Shown: in pieces, positions 1-11,318 of the stretch | Layout: each line of letters begins with the position of its first letter | How positions within the stretch are numbered: position 1 is the first letter of the stretch | Assembly (NCBI RefSeq): GCF_907164915.1 | Contig: NW_025919514.1 | Coordinates: 248,001 to 312,000 of the forward strand | Length of the DNA: 64,000 nt | Direction of reading: 5' to 3' | Source of the DNA: Impatiens glandulifera | Taxonomy: Eukaryota > Streptophyta > Magnoliopsida > Ericales > Balsaminaceae | Translations under genes and position numbers: made by a program | The notes under the pieces: generated by a model | Seen by the model: only the letters and a program-made list of their open reading frames with translations | Databases searched by the model: none | What the model was told of the DNA's origin: nothing

Positions 1-269
1 TTCTATCTGAACTGACTTACCGAATCCCAAACCGACCTACCATACTCCAAACCGACTTCATCCAAATCCGGTTCTGCCTATCTTGTGTGTGTGCTGCTTC
101 AACCTCAAACAAACTACTTCTGCACTTGAACTCGGTTCAAGGGTTTGTGACAGTTTGTGTATTATTGAAACTCCGGTGTTAATCTCTAACCGGATTAATC
201 ACCAACCGTTGAGTGAAATGCGTTAACCGGCCAGACCCCGGTCCGTCAGCCGCGACCTAGATCCTAACA
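1..269 (+). mobile_element. 3' end of a plus-oriented Sirevirus-type LTR
   Basis: The stretch resembles the last part of the LTR at 47800-47992 (shared phrases such as CTTGAACTCGGTTCAAG and a final ATCCTAACA). It ends in CA at 269, but no TGGTATCAGAGC primer site follows. It is therefore the outer end of a 3' LTR or a solo LTR whose start lies outside the window. The next bases (from 270) are the interior of element A's LTR, so this element appears to have inserted into A. The duplicated target would be the 5 bases at 270-274, but the other side cannot be seen. Confidence 0.7.
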
Positions 270-675
270 ATATTATACTTACGTCTAATTCCGTATATTC
301 ATTAGACTTATGTCTAATTCTTTACATTCATTGGACTACACGTCTAACTCCGATGAGTTAGACTGTACGTCTAATTCCGTGCATTCATTAGACTACACGT
401 CTAACTCCGATGAGTTAGACTGTACGTCTAATTCTATGCATTAGACTTACGTCTAATTATACGTCTATTAGACTACACGTCTAACTCCAATGAGTTAGAC
501 TGTACGTCTAATTTTATGCAATGAAAGCCAAAATCGGTCTAATGACCCTCATTAGATCCAAGTCTTATGAAATATTGTTTCAATACACCTGTATCAAAAC
601 TCATAAGTTATTTCATCATCAAAATCTCAGTGGTTAAATTATTTCAACACTTAGTCAAAATAATTTGACCCAACA
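270..675 (-). repeat. Element A 3' LTR, truncated
   Basis: It ends in GACCCAACA at 675, directly beside a polypurine tract, as a minus-strand 3' LTR should. About 400 bases remain of an LTR that was ~2.3 kb in the other copy. The retained part holds palindromes of the form TTAGAC-spacer-GTCTAA. The missing side is replaced by the LTR end at 1-269. Confidence 0.8.
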
Positions 676-692
676 ATTTCCCCCTTTTTGAT
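676..692 (-). other. Element A polypurine tract
   Basis: On the minus strand this is a run of A and G (AAAAAGGGGGAAAT) immediately before the LTR start TGTTGGGTC. That is the plus-strand primer position in reverse transcription. Confidence 0.8.
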
Positions 693-991
693 GAAGAAAT
701 TGCAAACCTGCATACATATATCAAAGCATGCATTCATCATATAAACAAACATAACACAAGCAAAACACATGCATATTCATCATCTTAAAATATTATGTGA
801 ATAATTAGCCAAACATGAGTGTTTTCAGAAGAAACACCTAAATCATTGTTATAAAAAATAACTAATACAAGTTAACATAAAAATATTAAAACACATGTTT
901 CAAAAACATTCATATTAAATGAAGATAATCTCTATTATGATCTTCTTCTTCTTATTCCCAATCATAGCTTCTGGAGAGGATAAACTTCAAC
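693..991. other. Element A untranslated 3' region
   Basis: About 300 AT-rich bases lie between the polypurine tract and the env-like ORF. It is non-coding in all frames and I see no further structure. Confidence 0.5.
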
Positions 992-1849
992 CTAGGAGAT
1001 CTTTAAGACTGTGGTTAGAGGGGAGTTGGAGTCTTCACTTTTCCTTTTCTTAGACTTAAGCGTTTCCACCCTTTGAATGTAATCTACCACTTTCTGGTAG
1101 TTCAGGATCTTAGAAGGAAGGGGAAAGCTCTTACCGGGTTCGTTCAGGCGAAAACAATGAAGAGAGCTGAAAGGACCGTCAAAGCCGAAAATCTTCTTCC
1201 GAGCAACAACCATTCTGACAAGATTCCCGAAGAGGAAGCTTGTCCAGTTCATTGGAACACCCCTGGTGATAGCCACCATTATTTGAAAGACCTTCGTACA
1301 ATACTTGTAAGAAGTTTCTTTAGACAGAAGGGATTTCAATATGATATAGCTTAAGAAAGAATATTCAACCTTCAGGAGGTTTTTCTTTCCATGAATATCT
1401 ACTAGAGGGGAATCGAAAAAGACTTTCATCATCGTAATCATTAGATTAGGATGAGTGGTTGAGAAATCATCAATACCTTCTTTTGGGAGATAGGAAAATG
1501 CACCAAAAGATTCTTCTGTGATACAGACCATCTGACCCATTACCGCACCAGTAATAACACTGTCTTGATAGAAGCTCGCGGTTTCGAAGAATTCGTTGAC
1601 TAGCTGTTCGTGATAGGTTTCATGAGGGGTGAGGAATCTTCTCAGCCCATAAGCTTTTAACGATTCGAACATCCTATACATTCCCAGAGATTGTAAAGTG
1701 GATACGGATTGAAAGTCCACTTGAATCGATTTTGGACGGAAAGGCAACATTATGATTTGATGAACAAGGGTTAGAACGATTCGAATTCTAAAGAGAGAGA
1801 AGTTTCGAGGAACTCTAATCTTTGGAATGAATACCCCTATAAGTATCAA
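992..1849 (-). CDS. Element A env-like ORF (Sirevirus extra ORF)
   Basis: This is a 285-codon open frame downstream of pol. The likely start is Met34 (near 1750), because the aligned relatives begin just before the QVDF-type motif found at residues 43-46. It shares with five other ORFs in the window a block order of 'S..LR.FL' (~64-73), 'LP.EG' (121-125) and 'AITRGVPMNW' (193-202). In relatives the block after NPT/PTEG is the most constant part. The family is the plant-specific ORF that Sireviruses carry between pol and the 3' LTR, called env-like by position only. I see no signal peptide or fusion peptide, and its function is unknown. It is shorter than the B homologue, lacking the acidic, coiled-coil and RGG-rich C-terminal part, and ends in a basic KSKKRK segment. 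Confidence 0.65.
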   Translation of the reverse strand: MILIGVFIPKIRVPRNFSLFRIRIVLTLVHQIIMLPFRPKSIQVDFQSVSTLQSLGMYRMFESLKAYGLRRFLTPHETYHEQLVNEFFETASFYQDSVITGAVMGQMVCITEESFGAFSYLPKEGIDDFSTTHPNLMITMMKVFFDSPLVDIHGKKNLLKVEYSFLSYIILKSLLSKETSYKYCTKVFQIMVAITRGVPMNWTSFLFGNLVRMVVARKKIFGFDGPFSSLHCFRLNEPGKSFPLPSKILNYQKVVDYIQRVETLKSKKRKSEDSNSPLTTVLKIS

Positions 1850-2508
1850 GGTTTAATCATGTAGGAGATAACTAATGATTACTCCTACCATCAAGAACTT
1901 CAAAACACTGTTCCCAATAAACACAACATTTAATGTTAGCATGAAACAGAACGTTTAATACTAAGTGTACAAGCAAAAGTTATCAGAAATATTAGTCATT
2001 CCTTGCATCTTGAGAGATACGTGTCTTCAATTCTTTTGAGGAATGACTGATTTATTTTTCGGCGGGAAAATAGACATGATTAGAAATCATTAAAAGACAG
2101 TTGTCCAAATAGCCGGAAGATGAAGAGTCTAATTACACCAGTAGTTAGACGTTTATTCTCCTTTTCACATTTTCAACTTCCTTTTGAAAATCAGTCTATT
2201 AGACGTGTACGTCTAATTATGTAGTAACATCACGTGAGACACGTGTGTCTAGTTAGACGTGAGCATCCTCTTGCTCATGACGTAAAAACGTTTAATGTCT
2301 ATTAGACGCATCCGTCTAACCATGTAGGTTAAAATAACCAAGACAATGATTTCATACAAAAATAAAACTGCTAAGGTAGACGTTCGTCTAAGTAGTTGTG
2401 ATTCTCAAAACTCTGAATCAATAGGACAAATTAAGACCTCCGTCTTTCATATCTGTTCAGTTTTGCTTTGAACAATACATCCCCCCTTAATTTATGCACG
2501 TAATTACG
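1850..2508. other. Element A spacer between pol and env-like ORF, with LTR-type palindromes
   Basis: Non-coding. Several TTAGAC-spacer-GTCTAA palindromes at ~2140-2400 are the same motif that fills the LTRs. A purine tract on the minus strand (AAGGGGGGATG, 2479-2490) lies just past the pol stop and could be an additional polypurine tract. Confidence 0.5.
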
Positions 2509-3960
2509 TCAATCAAGATCAACAAGACCTAGCATGTTTCTAAAATGAGAAAACTTAGCTTCCGGTAGAGGTTTCGTGAAAATGTCCGCAGTTTGTTGAT
2601 CTGTAGGAACATGTTCAAGACGAATTTGCTTCTGATTGACGTATTCTCGGATGAAGTGATGCCTGATTTCAATGTGCTTTGTCCGAGAATGCAGAACTGA
2701 GTTGTAGGAGATTGCAATAGCACTTGTGTTGTCGCAGAAAATTGGAGATTCATCAGCCTCAATCCCATAGTCTCTGAGCTGTTGTTGAATCCACAAAACT
2801 TGAGAGCAACAACTACCAGCTGCAAGATACTCTGCTTCTGCTATAGACGTGGCGACCAACGTCTGCTTCTTACTGAACCATGTGATTAGACGATCTCCAA
2901 AGAACTGGAAAGTTCCACTAGTACTTTTTCTATCAATTTTGCACCCTACATAATATGCATCTGAGAAACTAATTAAATTGAAACTGGAATCCTTCGGATA
3001 CCACAGTCCCACATTTTGAGTTCCCTTTAAGTATTTAAGAATACGTTTAGCAGCAGTAAAATGAGAAAGATTAGGATCAGCATGAAATCTGCCACAAATA
3101 CCAACAACAAATTGAATGTCTGGCCTGCTAGCAGTTACATACAGCAAAGAACCGATGAGTCCTCTATATGTTTTTACAACGACACTTTGGCCACCTTCAT
3201 CTTTATCCAATTTAACTGAAGAACTCATTGGTGTAGCTGCTGCAAAACAGTTCTCCAAACCAAACTTCTTTAACAATTCTTTGGTGTATTTGGCCTGGTT
3301 GATGAGAGTTCCGTTATCTAGCTAACGGATTTGAAGCCCAAGGAAGAATGTAAGTTCTCCCATCATGCTCATTTCAAACCTGTCCTGAATCAGATTTGCA
3401 AATTTCTCACACAATTTGGGGTTAGTTGAGCCAAAAATAATGTCATCAACATATATCTGAACAAATAGAATGTGAGAATCTTTAGTAAATCTAAACAGGG
3501 TTTTATCCACTGTTCTAACCACAAAATCATGATCAAACAAGAAATTGGTTAAAGTGTCATACCAAGCTCTAGGAGCTTGTTTCAGACCATATAATGCTTT
3601 GTTAAGCCTATAAACATGATTTGGCAAAACATGATCTATAAAACCAGGGGGTTGTTCAACATATACTTCTTCACTTAATTTTCCATTTAGGAATGCGCTT
3701 TTCACATCCATTTGAAAGACTTTAAAATTATTAAATGATGCATATGCTAGGAAGATTCTGATTGCCTCTAGTCTTGCAACCGGTGCAAAATGACTCATCA
3801 AAATTAATACCTTCCTCTTGTCTGTATCCTTGAGCAACTAAACGAGCTTTGTTTCTAATGACTAAGCCATCTTCACTAAGCTTGTTTCTAAATACCCATC
3901 TTGTTCCTATGACTGACTTGTCAGTTGGTCTAGGAGTAAGATACCACACTTTATTTCTAT
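2509..3960 (-). pseudogene. Element A reverse transcriptase-RNase H, two lesions
   Basis: Copia-type RT and RNase H for copying element RNA into DNA. The RT core (3322-3837) has [20 protein letters not shown] and the catalytic YVDDIIFGS. The RNase H part (2509-3276) shows SDAYYVG, AEAEYLAAG, CDNTSAI and ends [17 protein letters not shown] and RNase H are in one frame split by a single TAG at 3322, where relatives have Gln (CAG). The upstream part (3731-3949, TRWVFRNKL...LVAQGY) is in another frame. An extra A in the run at 3786-3789 causes that shift, inside the [14 protein letters not shown] segment. RNase H 'SDADYAG' reads SDAYYVG, so one conserved Asp is lost. Dead enzyme, but recent enough to read clearly. 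Confidence 0.85.
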
Positions 3961-4511
3961 CAAATTGGTTTAACTCTTCTTACATAGCATTGATCCAATC
4001 TGGATCAACTATAGCTTCACCAATTTTCTTCAGTTCAATTTGAGAAATAAATGCAGAATTAGCCTTTTCATTCATCAGTTGACGTTTTGTCCTTCGAGGA
4101 GAAAAAGGATTCCGATTATCAGTTCTAGTGGATGATTTCTGTTCCATCTGAAGTTGGAACCAATGGGATTGGTCATATGAACCGGTGACACCACGACATC
4201 CAAACTCTCAACTTCTTGTTGAACAGGAGTTTTCACATCTGGTTGAGCTTCAACCAGATCAACCATAGGATCAGATAGAGCCATCCGCTTATCCAAGGTT
4301 TCTTCTTCTTCACTTACAGACTCAAGACTAGCCGCTTGCAGTCTGGCAGCAAGATTAATGGGTTCATTGGATTTGCTCTCAATAGACTCATCAAACACTA
4401 CATGAAGGGATTCTTCAACAGTCTGTGTTCTTTTGTTGTAAACTCTGTAAGCCTTGCTTACTGATGAGTATCCTAACATGAATCCCTCATCTGCTTTAGC
4501 ATCAAAAGCAG
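3961..4511 (-). pseudogene. Element A integrase-RT linker region
   Basis: The segment joins the integrase C-terminus to RT. The frame at 4075-4515 begins TAFDAKADEGFMLGYSSVSKAYRVYNKRT and runs through ESLHVVFDES, typical of the Copia integrase C-terminal part, then a poorly conserved acidic linker. A frame change near 4075-4150 separates it from the RT N-terminus (WYLTPRPTDKSVIGTRW). Confidence 0.6.
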
Positions 4512-5660
4512 TCAAATAAACCTTTTCATTGTTATGGATAAAATATTTACACCCAAATATCTTAAAATAAGAACTGTGGGAATTATCCCATAATACAGTT
4601 CATAGGGTATTTTTTCAAAACGTTTGTTTATTATTGACCAGTTTTGTGTATAGCAAGCAGTACTAATGGCTTTCGCCCAGAACCTCTGAGGTATATCTGA
4701 TTCAGCAAGCATAGACCTCGCTACTTCCTTCAGAGTTCTCACTCTTCTCTTAGCAATGCCGTTTCACTGTGGAGTTCTAACACTTGACAATTCGTGGCTA
4801 ATTCCAGTCTCCTCGAGATAAGATGATAGGTATCTGTTAGTGAATTCAGTTCCCTGATCACTTCTGATGAATGTGATATTTAAAGATTTCTGATTCTGAA
4901 TCCCTTTAAATATCCTAATCAAATTTTCAGCAGTTTTATCTTTTGATGGTAAAAATGCAACCCATGTAAAACGAGAAAAGTCATCGATAACAATTAAGGC
5001 AAATCTCATTCCTCCTATACTCTTTACAGGAATTGGACCAAAAAGATCCATATGTAGAAGTTCTAGGATACGGCTGGATTGTGATTTCCCCTTGCTTTTG
5101 AACGATGATATGCCCAGTTTGCCTAACTAGCAAGTAGTGCATATCTTGTCCTTTGAAAACCGAAGTTTGGGTAAACCAATAACTAAATTGTTTGAACAAA
5201 TGTTGTTGATGGTTTTAAAATTCAAATGGTTCAAACGTTTATGCCATAACCATTTCTGGTCATTCTTGGCAATCATACACATAGGATCAGAAGACTCTTT
5301 CTGCCAATTCATTTTATATGAATTTCCTACTCTACTTCCAGTCAATAAAATGTTTCCATCTTGGTCTTTAACTAAACATGCATGAGTTTGAAAATCTACT
5401 AACAAACCATTATCACATAATTGACTAATGCTGATTAAATTATAACACAGATTTTCAACCAGCAACACGTCATTAATAGTTAGGTTACCAAGGATAATAT
5501 TACCCTTACCCATGGTCTTACCCTTCTTGTTGTCACCAAATGTGATTTTAGGTCCAGAGCAATCTGATATATCAGCGAGAAGCCGTCTGTTTCCTGTCTA
5601 TGCCTGGAACATCCGCTATCAAGATACCATACAGATTCCTCCAGTCCTTCGTTTATTTGT
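4512..5660 (-). pseudogene. Element A protease, GAG-pre-integrase and integrase, disrupted
   Basis: The protease remnant has WYLDSGCSRH (catalytic DSG at 5612-5620) and is followed by a frameshift. The GAG-pre-integrase frame 5127-5513 shows LWHKRLNHLNF and a zinc-binding His/Cys set. Integrase core pieces are 4764-5051 (MDLFGPI, RSDQGTEF) and 4512-4742 (RTLKEVARSML). Near 4750-4770 the usual QQNG-AERRNRTLKE reads with a TGA stop and Lys in place of the catalytic Glu (GAG to AAG), so the third residue of the DDE triad is lost. Cys pairs of the HHCC finger end at 5127. Known for the family: the DDE integrase inserts the cDNA, making 5-bp target duplications. Confidence 0.75.
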
Positions 5661-6883
5661 ACCTACATAAATAAATATTTACAATCATTTGGTACCCATC
5701 TTTAATTGGGTCCTCGGTCAATCAGTCCATTAGGAATCCATATTTGAGTTATTCTGATAGATTTCTTATTTTGTGTTGTGAGTAATGCATAAGATTTTGA
5801 CTTAGCAGATGACTTCCTACTAGCCACTGATCCTTTAATTTTTGAAGAAGATTTTCTTTTAAAACTCCTTGACTTAGAGTCAGGTTTTAAATTACCAGAC
5901 TTAGTAGTTTTTTCTAGCTTATTCTTAAGCTAGCTAACAGTTGGTGGAACATAAACTATTTCATTTTTTAAATCAATTTCTTCATGAATAAGATCAGATT
6001 CACTGTCAGTCATAATTCATTTAACAAAACTTATTGGCTCAAGTTTGTCATTTGGAAGATTTGACTTTTTGCGGGAGAGATTAGGGTCATTGCTGTCAAA
6101 TCCCAATCCAAATCTAGATCTAGCAGGTTTCAACATGCTGATCTGATATTTGACAGCATCTTCTGATCTTGTCCATGTACTGACAATATAGTTTAATCTC
6201 TTGTTTTCGGATGAAAGAGTTTGAATTTGTTCTTCGAGTATCTCATTCTCAGATGAGATCTCTGTTAAGTTTTCATCAAAAACGTTTAGTTCAGATTCTT
6301 GGTTAGGAGAAAGAACAGTTGATTCATATTTAACTTTCATTTCATAAAAAGAGTCAGCTAACTTTTTGTACTCAATGGCCATTTCATTGAGTGTATTAGT
6401 TAACACCTCGTTTGTAAATTTTGGTACAGAGATATCATTTACCTTAGATTGGTCATCTACCATCAGACAAGTTACAACATCATTCTCTTTTTAAGCAGGA
6501 GACTCCTCTGTATCGCTGTCATCCCATCTGGACTTGTTCTGACTGCAAATGAATGCTTTCTGGTTCTTCTTTGCTTGAGAATTTACAACGTAGATCTAGT
6601 TGAGCTTATCCCATATCTCTTTTGCAGTGGAACATGACTTGATCTCACAGAACGTATTCATGTTGAGTGACTGGAACAGAATATTCTTATCAACATTGTC
6701 CAGGTTGTTGGTCACCTTTTCTTCAGTAGTCCACTCACTTCTTGGATTTGAAATCTTTATGGGGCCATCGGTGATAACACTCCACATATCATAGTAAATA
6801 GCAGCCAAGTGAGCTTGCATCCTTCTCATCCAACAATCATAGTTGTCCTTTGACAAAAGATGAATTTCATTAATGCAAGACAT
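5661..6883 (-). pseudogene. Element A gag, internal deletion and stops
   Basis: The structural protein starts at Met 6883 (MSCINEIHLLSKDNYDCW). Its N-terminal segment to 6596 matches B, C and D Gag (YDMWSVITDGPIKI, then TAKEIWDKLN). The frame then jumps to acidic, Ser-rich sequence that in relatives follows the zinc knuckle. The central ~230 residues, including the CCHC finger, are gone. The remaining C-terminal piece (6017-6463) is a predicted coiled coil (SENEILEEQIQTLSSENKRL) followed by the conserved 'GLGFDSNDPNLS' and 'ISFVK' blocks. A further degraded tail runs to ~5700. Confidence 0.75.
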
Positions 6884-6918
6884 GCTTTGGGTTCTTGATG
6901 CTTGAGAATAGAAACAAG

Positions 6919-6930
6919 GCTTTGATACCA
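6919..6930 (-). other. Element A primer-binding site
   Basis: The reverse complement reads TGGTATCAAAGC, one mismatch from TGGTATCAGAGC. It is complementary to the 3' end of plant initiator Met-tRNA and lies two bases inside the LTR edge at 6933. Confidence 0.8.
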
Positions 6931-7467
6931 ATTAATAGGATCGACTTTATCGATAGAGACGGGGGTCTGTCTAAGGATGAAGGCTTATGAAAAACGGTTT
7001 GAAAGAAATCCTGTTAGAGATTTAATTCGCTTTCTATTCTACGCAAACTTTTGTAAACACTTGAAAATGATTCAAGGAGGAATTGTTTACTTGGGTTTGA
7101 AGCACAAGATGAAATATGAAAAAATGACAGAAAAGAAGAACACAACAGTTTGTTTATGGATGTTCGGAGAAACTCTCCTACGTCACCCCTTCTTCCAACC
7201 ACCAGAAGGATTCACTATAATATGATTAGAATCAAATACAGTTTACACACACACTTAGCTCACTATTGAACAAAACACTTTCTGTTCAATTACAAAATGA
7301 AGAATATCACTCAGCTAAAGGTGTTTTGATTCTAGCTCTCTCTCTCGATTCACACACAGTACAATTAGAAAGAAGCTTCACAATATTCAAAGGCTTGAAT
7401 TCTCTGTAGTTTCAGTAAGCAAGATTGGCAAGTGACAAGTGCTTCGTCCGTTGTCCTAAGGATTTGT

Positions 7468-7503
7468 TAAATACTGAGCAGGAGCTAACGGTCGAAACTT
7501 CAA
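7468..7503 (-). promoter_or_regulatory. Probable core promoter in element A 5' LTR
   Basis: The minus strand has AGTATTTAAC, a weak TATA-like box. Some 20 bases upstream of it (7493-7503, plus strand) is GCTAACGGTCG, close to the plant mitosis-specific activator consensus YCYAACGGYYA. The same pair stands at homologous places in the LTRs of B, C and D. Assigned by motif and conservation only. Confidence 0.4.
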
Positions 7504-7908
7504 GAATGATACGTGGCACTCTTCCATTGGAAAGCCTCCATTGTACACAGCAGGTTCTGAGCACAAGGATCGTGGTCGTACATCACTGGTAGTGCGCCGA
7601 ATATTCCATCAGGGATGTACTTGAAAAACAAGTAATGTGAGGAAAATTCTCTTACGTGGCATTCCTTGATTGGATGCATATAGCAGTTGTACTAATCTTC
7701 ACTAAAAGTGGAGCAGAAGTAGGGTACAGCTATAGCACGTGGGTAGGTGAAATGCTAGATTCAAGTGTACTGCTTAAACTAAGCATTAGACGTATTTCAG
7801 TTAGACAGATTGTGAAAATCAGTCTAATGAAATAAGTCACATCCTTCTAATTGAAAAATGTCTATTAGACCGCCTGGTCTTATAGAATTAGACTCGCGTC
7901 TAACTCCA

Positions 7909-8700
7909 ATAACCATTAGACTGCACGTCTAACTCAACTAAGTTAGACTACACGTCTAATTCCGGTTCCATCTCAGACTTGTCTGAAAGAGTTAGACGCA
8001 CGTCTAACTTTCACTAATTAGACTACACGTCTAATTATACAATAACCATTAGACTGCACGTCTAACTCCTCTGAGTTAGACTGCACGTCTAATTCCGGTT
8101 CTACCTCAGACTTGTCTGAAGGAGTTAGACGCACGTCTAACTTTCACTAATTAGACTACATGTCTAATTTTCCAATAACCATTAAACTGCACGTTTAACT
8201 CCACTGAGTTAGACTGTACGTCTAATTCTGGTTCTACCTCAGACTTGTCTGAAAGAGTTAGACGCACGTCTAACTTTCACTAATTAGACTATACGTCTAA
8301 TTATCCAATAACCATTAGACTGCACGTCTAACTCCACTGAGTTAGACTGCACGTCTAATTCCGGTTCTACCTCAGACTTGTCTGAAGGAGTTAGACACTT
8401 CTAACTTTCACTAATTAGACTACCCGTCTAATTATCCAATAACCATTAGACTGCACATCTAACTTCATTGAGTTAGACTAAACGTTTAATTCCGGTTCTA
8501 CCTCAGACTTGTCTGAAGGAGTTAGACGCACGTCTAACTTTCACTAATTAGACTACACGTCTAATTATCCATTAACCATTAGACTGCACGTCTAACTCCA
8601 CAGAGTTAGACTGCACGTCTAATTCTGGTTCTACCTCAGACTTGTCTGAAGGAGTTAGACGCACGTCTAACTTTCACTAATTAGACTACACGTCTAATTC
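7909..8700. repeat. ~132-bp tandem array of palindromes in element A LTR
   Basis: Six copies of a ~132-bp unit begin with AACCATTAGAC at about 7911, 8042, 8177, 8310, 8442 and 8573. Each unit holds four palindromes of the type TTAGACTGCACGTCTAA plus CAGACTTGTCTG. Flanking sequence to 8889 holds further single palindromes. Nearly every palindrome has an ACGT core. Confidence 0.85.
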
Positions 8701-8889
8701 CGCATAAATTAGACTGCCCGTCTAATTGCAAATATATTAGACTACACGTCTAACTCCGATGAGTTAGATTGTACGTCTAATTTCGAATATCAATTAGACT
8801 ACCCGTCTAATTGTAAGCATATTAGACTTACGTCTAATTCCGTGTATTCATTAGACTTATGTCTAATTCTTTACATTCATTATACTACA

Positions 8890-11141
8890 TGATAGGATCG
8901 ACTTTATCAATAGAGACGGGGTCTGACTAATGATGAAGGCTTATGAAAAACGGTTTGATAGAAATCCTGTTAGGTATTAATATCTCTTTCTATTCTACGC
9001 AAACTTGTGTAAACACTTTAAATAGATCAAGGCGGAATTGTTTACTTGGGTTTGAAGCAAAAGATGAAATATGAAAAGATGACAAAAATGAAGAACACAA
9101 CAGTTTATTTATGGATGTTCAGAGAAACTCTCCTAAGTCACCCTTCTTCCAACCACCGGAAGGATTCACTATAATATGATGAAAATAAAATACAGTTTAC
9201 ACACACACTTAGCTCACTATTGAACAGAACACTTTCTGTTCAATTACAAAATGAAGAATATCACTCAGCTAATGGTGTTTTGATTTTAGCTCTCTCTCTC
9301 GATTCACACACAATATAATTAGAAAGAAGCTTCACAGAATAAGTTTAGTAAGCAAGATGATTGAGTAGTCTCTCTCTGCAAAATCAGATTCCTTGTTCGT
9401 AAGATTGGTTGAATCTTCAAGAATGATACATGGTGCTCTTCCATTAGAAAGCCTCCATTGTACACAACAGGATCTGAGCACAAGGATCGTGGCCGTATTG
9501 AACTGGTAGTGCACCGAATATTCCATCAAGGATGTACCTGCAAAACGGATAATGTGAGGAAAATTCTCTTATGTGGCATTCCTGGATTGGATGCATATAG
9601 TTGTTGTACTAATCTTCACTGGAAAGTGGAGTAGGAGTAGGATACAGATATAGTACATGGGTAGGAGAAATGCTAGATTCAAGAGTATTGCTTAAACAGA
9701 GCATTAGACGTATTTCAGTTAGACGGATTTGAGAAAATCAGTCTAATGAAATAAGTCAACTCCTTCTTATGAAAAACGTCTATTAGACCGCCTGATCTAA
9801 TAGAATTAGACTCGCGTCTAATTACAATAACCATTAGACGGGTACGTCTAACTCCATTGAGTTAAACTACACGTCTAATTCCGGTTCTACCTCAAACTAA
9901 TCTGAAGGAGTTAGACTCACGTCTAACTTTCACTAATTAGAATACCTGTCTAATTGTTAAATAACCATTAGACCAGCACGTCTAACTCCACTGAGTTAGA
10001 CTGCCGCGTCTAATTCCGGTTCTACCTCAGACTTGTCTGAAGGAGTTAGACTCACGTCTAACTTTCACAAATTAGACTACCCGTCTAATTATTAAATAAC
10101 CATTAGACCAGCACGTCTAACTCCACTGAGTTAGACTGCCGCGTCTAATTCCGGTTCTACCTCAGACTTGTCTGAAGGAGTTAGACTCACGTCTAACTTT
10201 CACAAATTAGACTACCCGTCTAATTATAAACTAACCATTAGACCATCACGTCTAAGTCCACTAAGTTAGACTGTCGCGTCTAATTCCGGTTCTACATCAT
10301 TCTTGTCTGAAGGAGTTAGACTCACGTCTAACTTTCACTAATTAGACTACCCGTTTAATTATTAAATAACCATCAGACCGACACGTCTAACTCCACTAAG
10401 TTAGACTACATGTCTAATTCCGCGTATTCATTAGACAATCCGTCTAATTCTTTACGTCTATTAGACTTACACGTCTAACTCCGATGAGTTAGACTGTACG
10501 TCTAATTCTATTAGACTGACGTCTAATTCCATTAGACTTACGTCTAATTCCGTGTATTCATTAGACTATCCATCTAATTCTTTACACATCTATTAGACTT
10601 ACACGTCTAACTCCGATTATATTAGACTTACGTCTAATTCCGTGCATTCATTAGACCATCCGTCTAATTCTTTACATCTATTAGACTTACACGTCTAACT
10701 CTGATGAGTTAGACTGTACGTCTAATTCTATTAGACTAACGTCTAATTCCATTAGACTCACGTTTAATTCTGTGTATTCATTAGACTATCCGTCTAATTC
10801 TTTACACATCTATTAGACTTACATGTCTATTTCCGATGAGTTAGACTGTACGTCTAATTCTATTAGACTCACGTCCAATTCCATTAGACTTTTGTCTAAT
10901 TCACGCGTCTATTAGACTGCAGGTCTAACTCCATTGCGTTAGACTGTGCGTCTAATTCTATTAGACTTGCGTCTAATTTTATGCCAATGAAAATCAAAAT
11001 CGGTGTAATGACCCTCATTAGATCCAAATCTAGTGACATGTTGTCTTAATACACCTGTATCAAAACTCATAAGTTATTTCATCATCAAAATATCAGAGAA
11101 TAAATTATTTCAACACTTAGTCAAAATAATTTGACCCAACA
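8890..11141 (-). repeat. Element B 3' LTR (2252 bp)
   Basis: It starts TGATAGGATC and ends GACCCAACA next to the polypurine tract. It contains five ~133-bp palindrome units (starts near 9828, 9963, 10097, 10231, 10366) and then a looser array to ~10980. Against the other LTR it lacks 58 bases at the junction near 9412, which removes the predicted TATA box and the AACGG motif. Confidence 0.9.
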
Positions 11142-11159
11142 ATTTCCCCCCTTTTGATG
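11142..11159 (-). other. Element B polypurine tract
   Basis: On the minus strand CATCAAAAGGGGGGAAAT runs directly into the LTR start TGTTGGGTC. It is nearly identical to the A tract. Confidence 0.85.
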
Positions 11160-11318
11160 AAGAAATTGAAAACCTGCATACATATAACAAGACATGCATT
11201 CATCCCATAAATAATCAAACATCTTGTTCACTTACACCAATCATCCAAAAGAACCAGTATTCGAAAAACTTATCAGAAAACCATGTTCATAAAATTAAAC
11301 AGAGTAAAAGAAGAGAGA

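Larger units (their letters stand above)
6933..8889 (-). repeat. Element A 5' LTR, first part
   Basis: The LTR edge (TAATAGGATCGAC, expected TGATAGG) adjoins the primer site. The LTR runs rightward to 8889, where element B begins, and resumes after B at 19650/19655-19982. The joined length is ~2.29 kb, close to B's LTRs (2252 and 2176), with which it is homologous. The right half of this part is the palindrome array listed separately. Confidence 0.85.

Noticed and set aside
992..1849. True retroviral envelope gene
   Set aside because: The ORF is env-like by position only. I see no signal peptide, cleavage site or fusion peptide, and the family is plant-specific.
7909..10980. Regular repeats resembling a CRISPR array (GTCTAAC...)
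   Set aside because: The repeats are degenerate palindromes with short variable gaps inside plant LTRs. There are no spacers of constant length and no cas genes.
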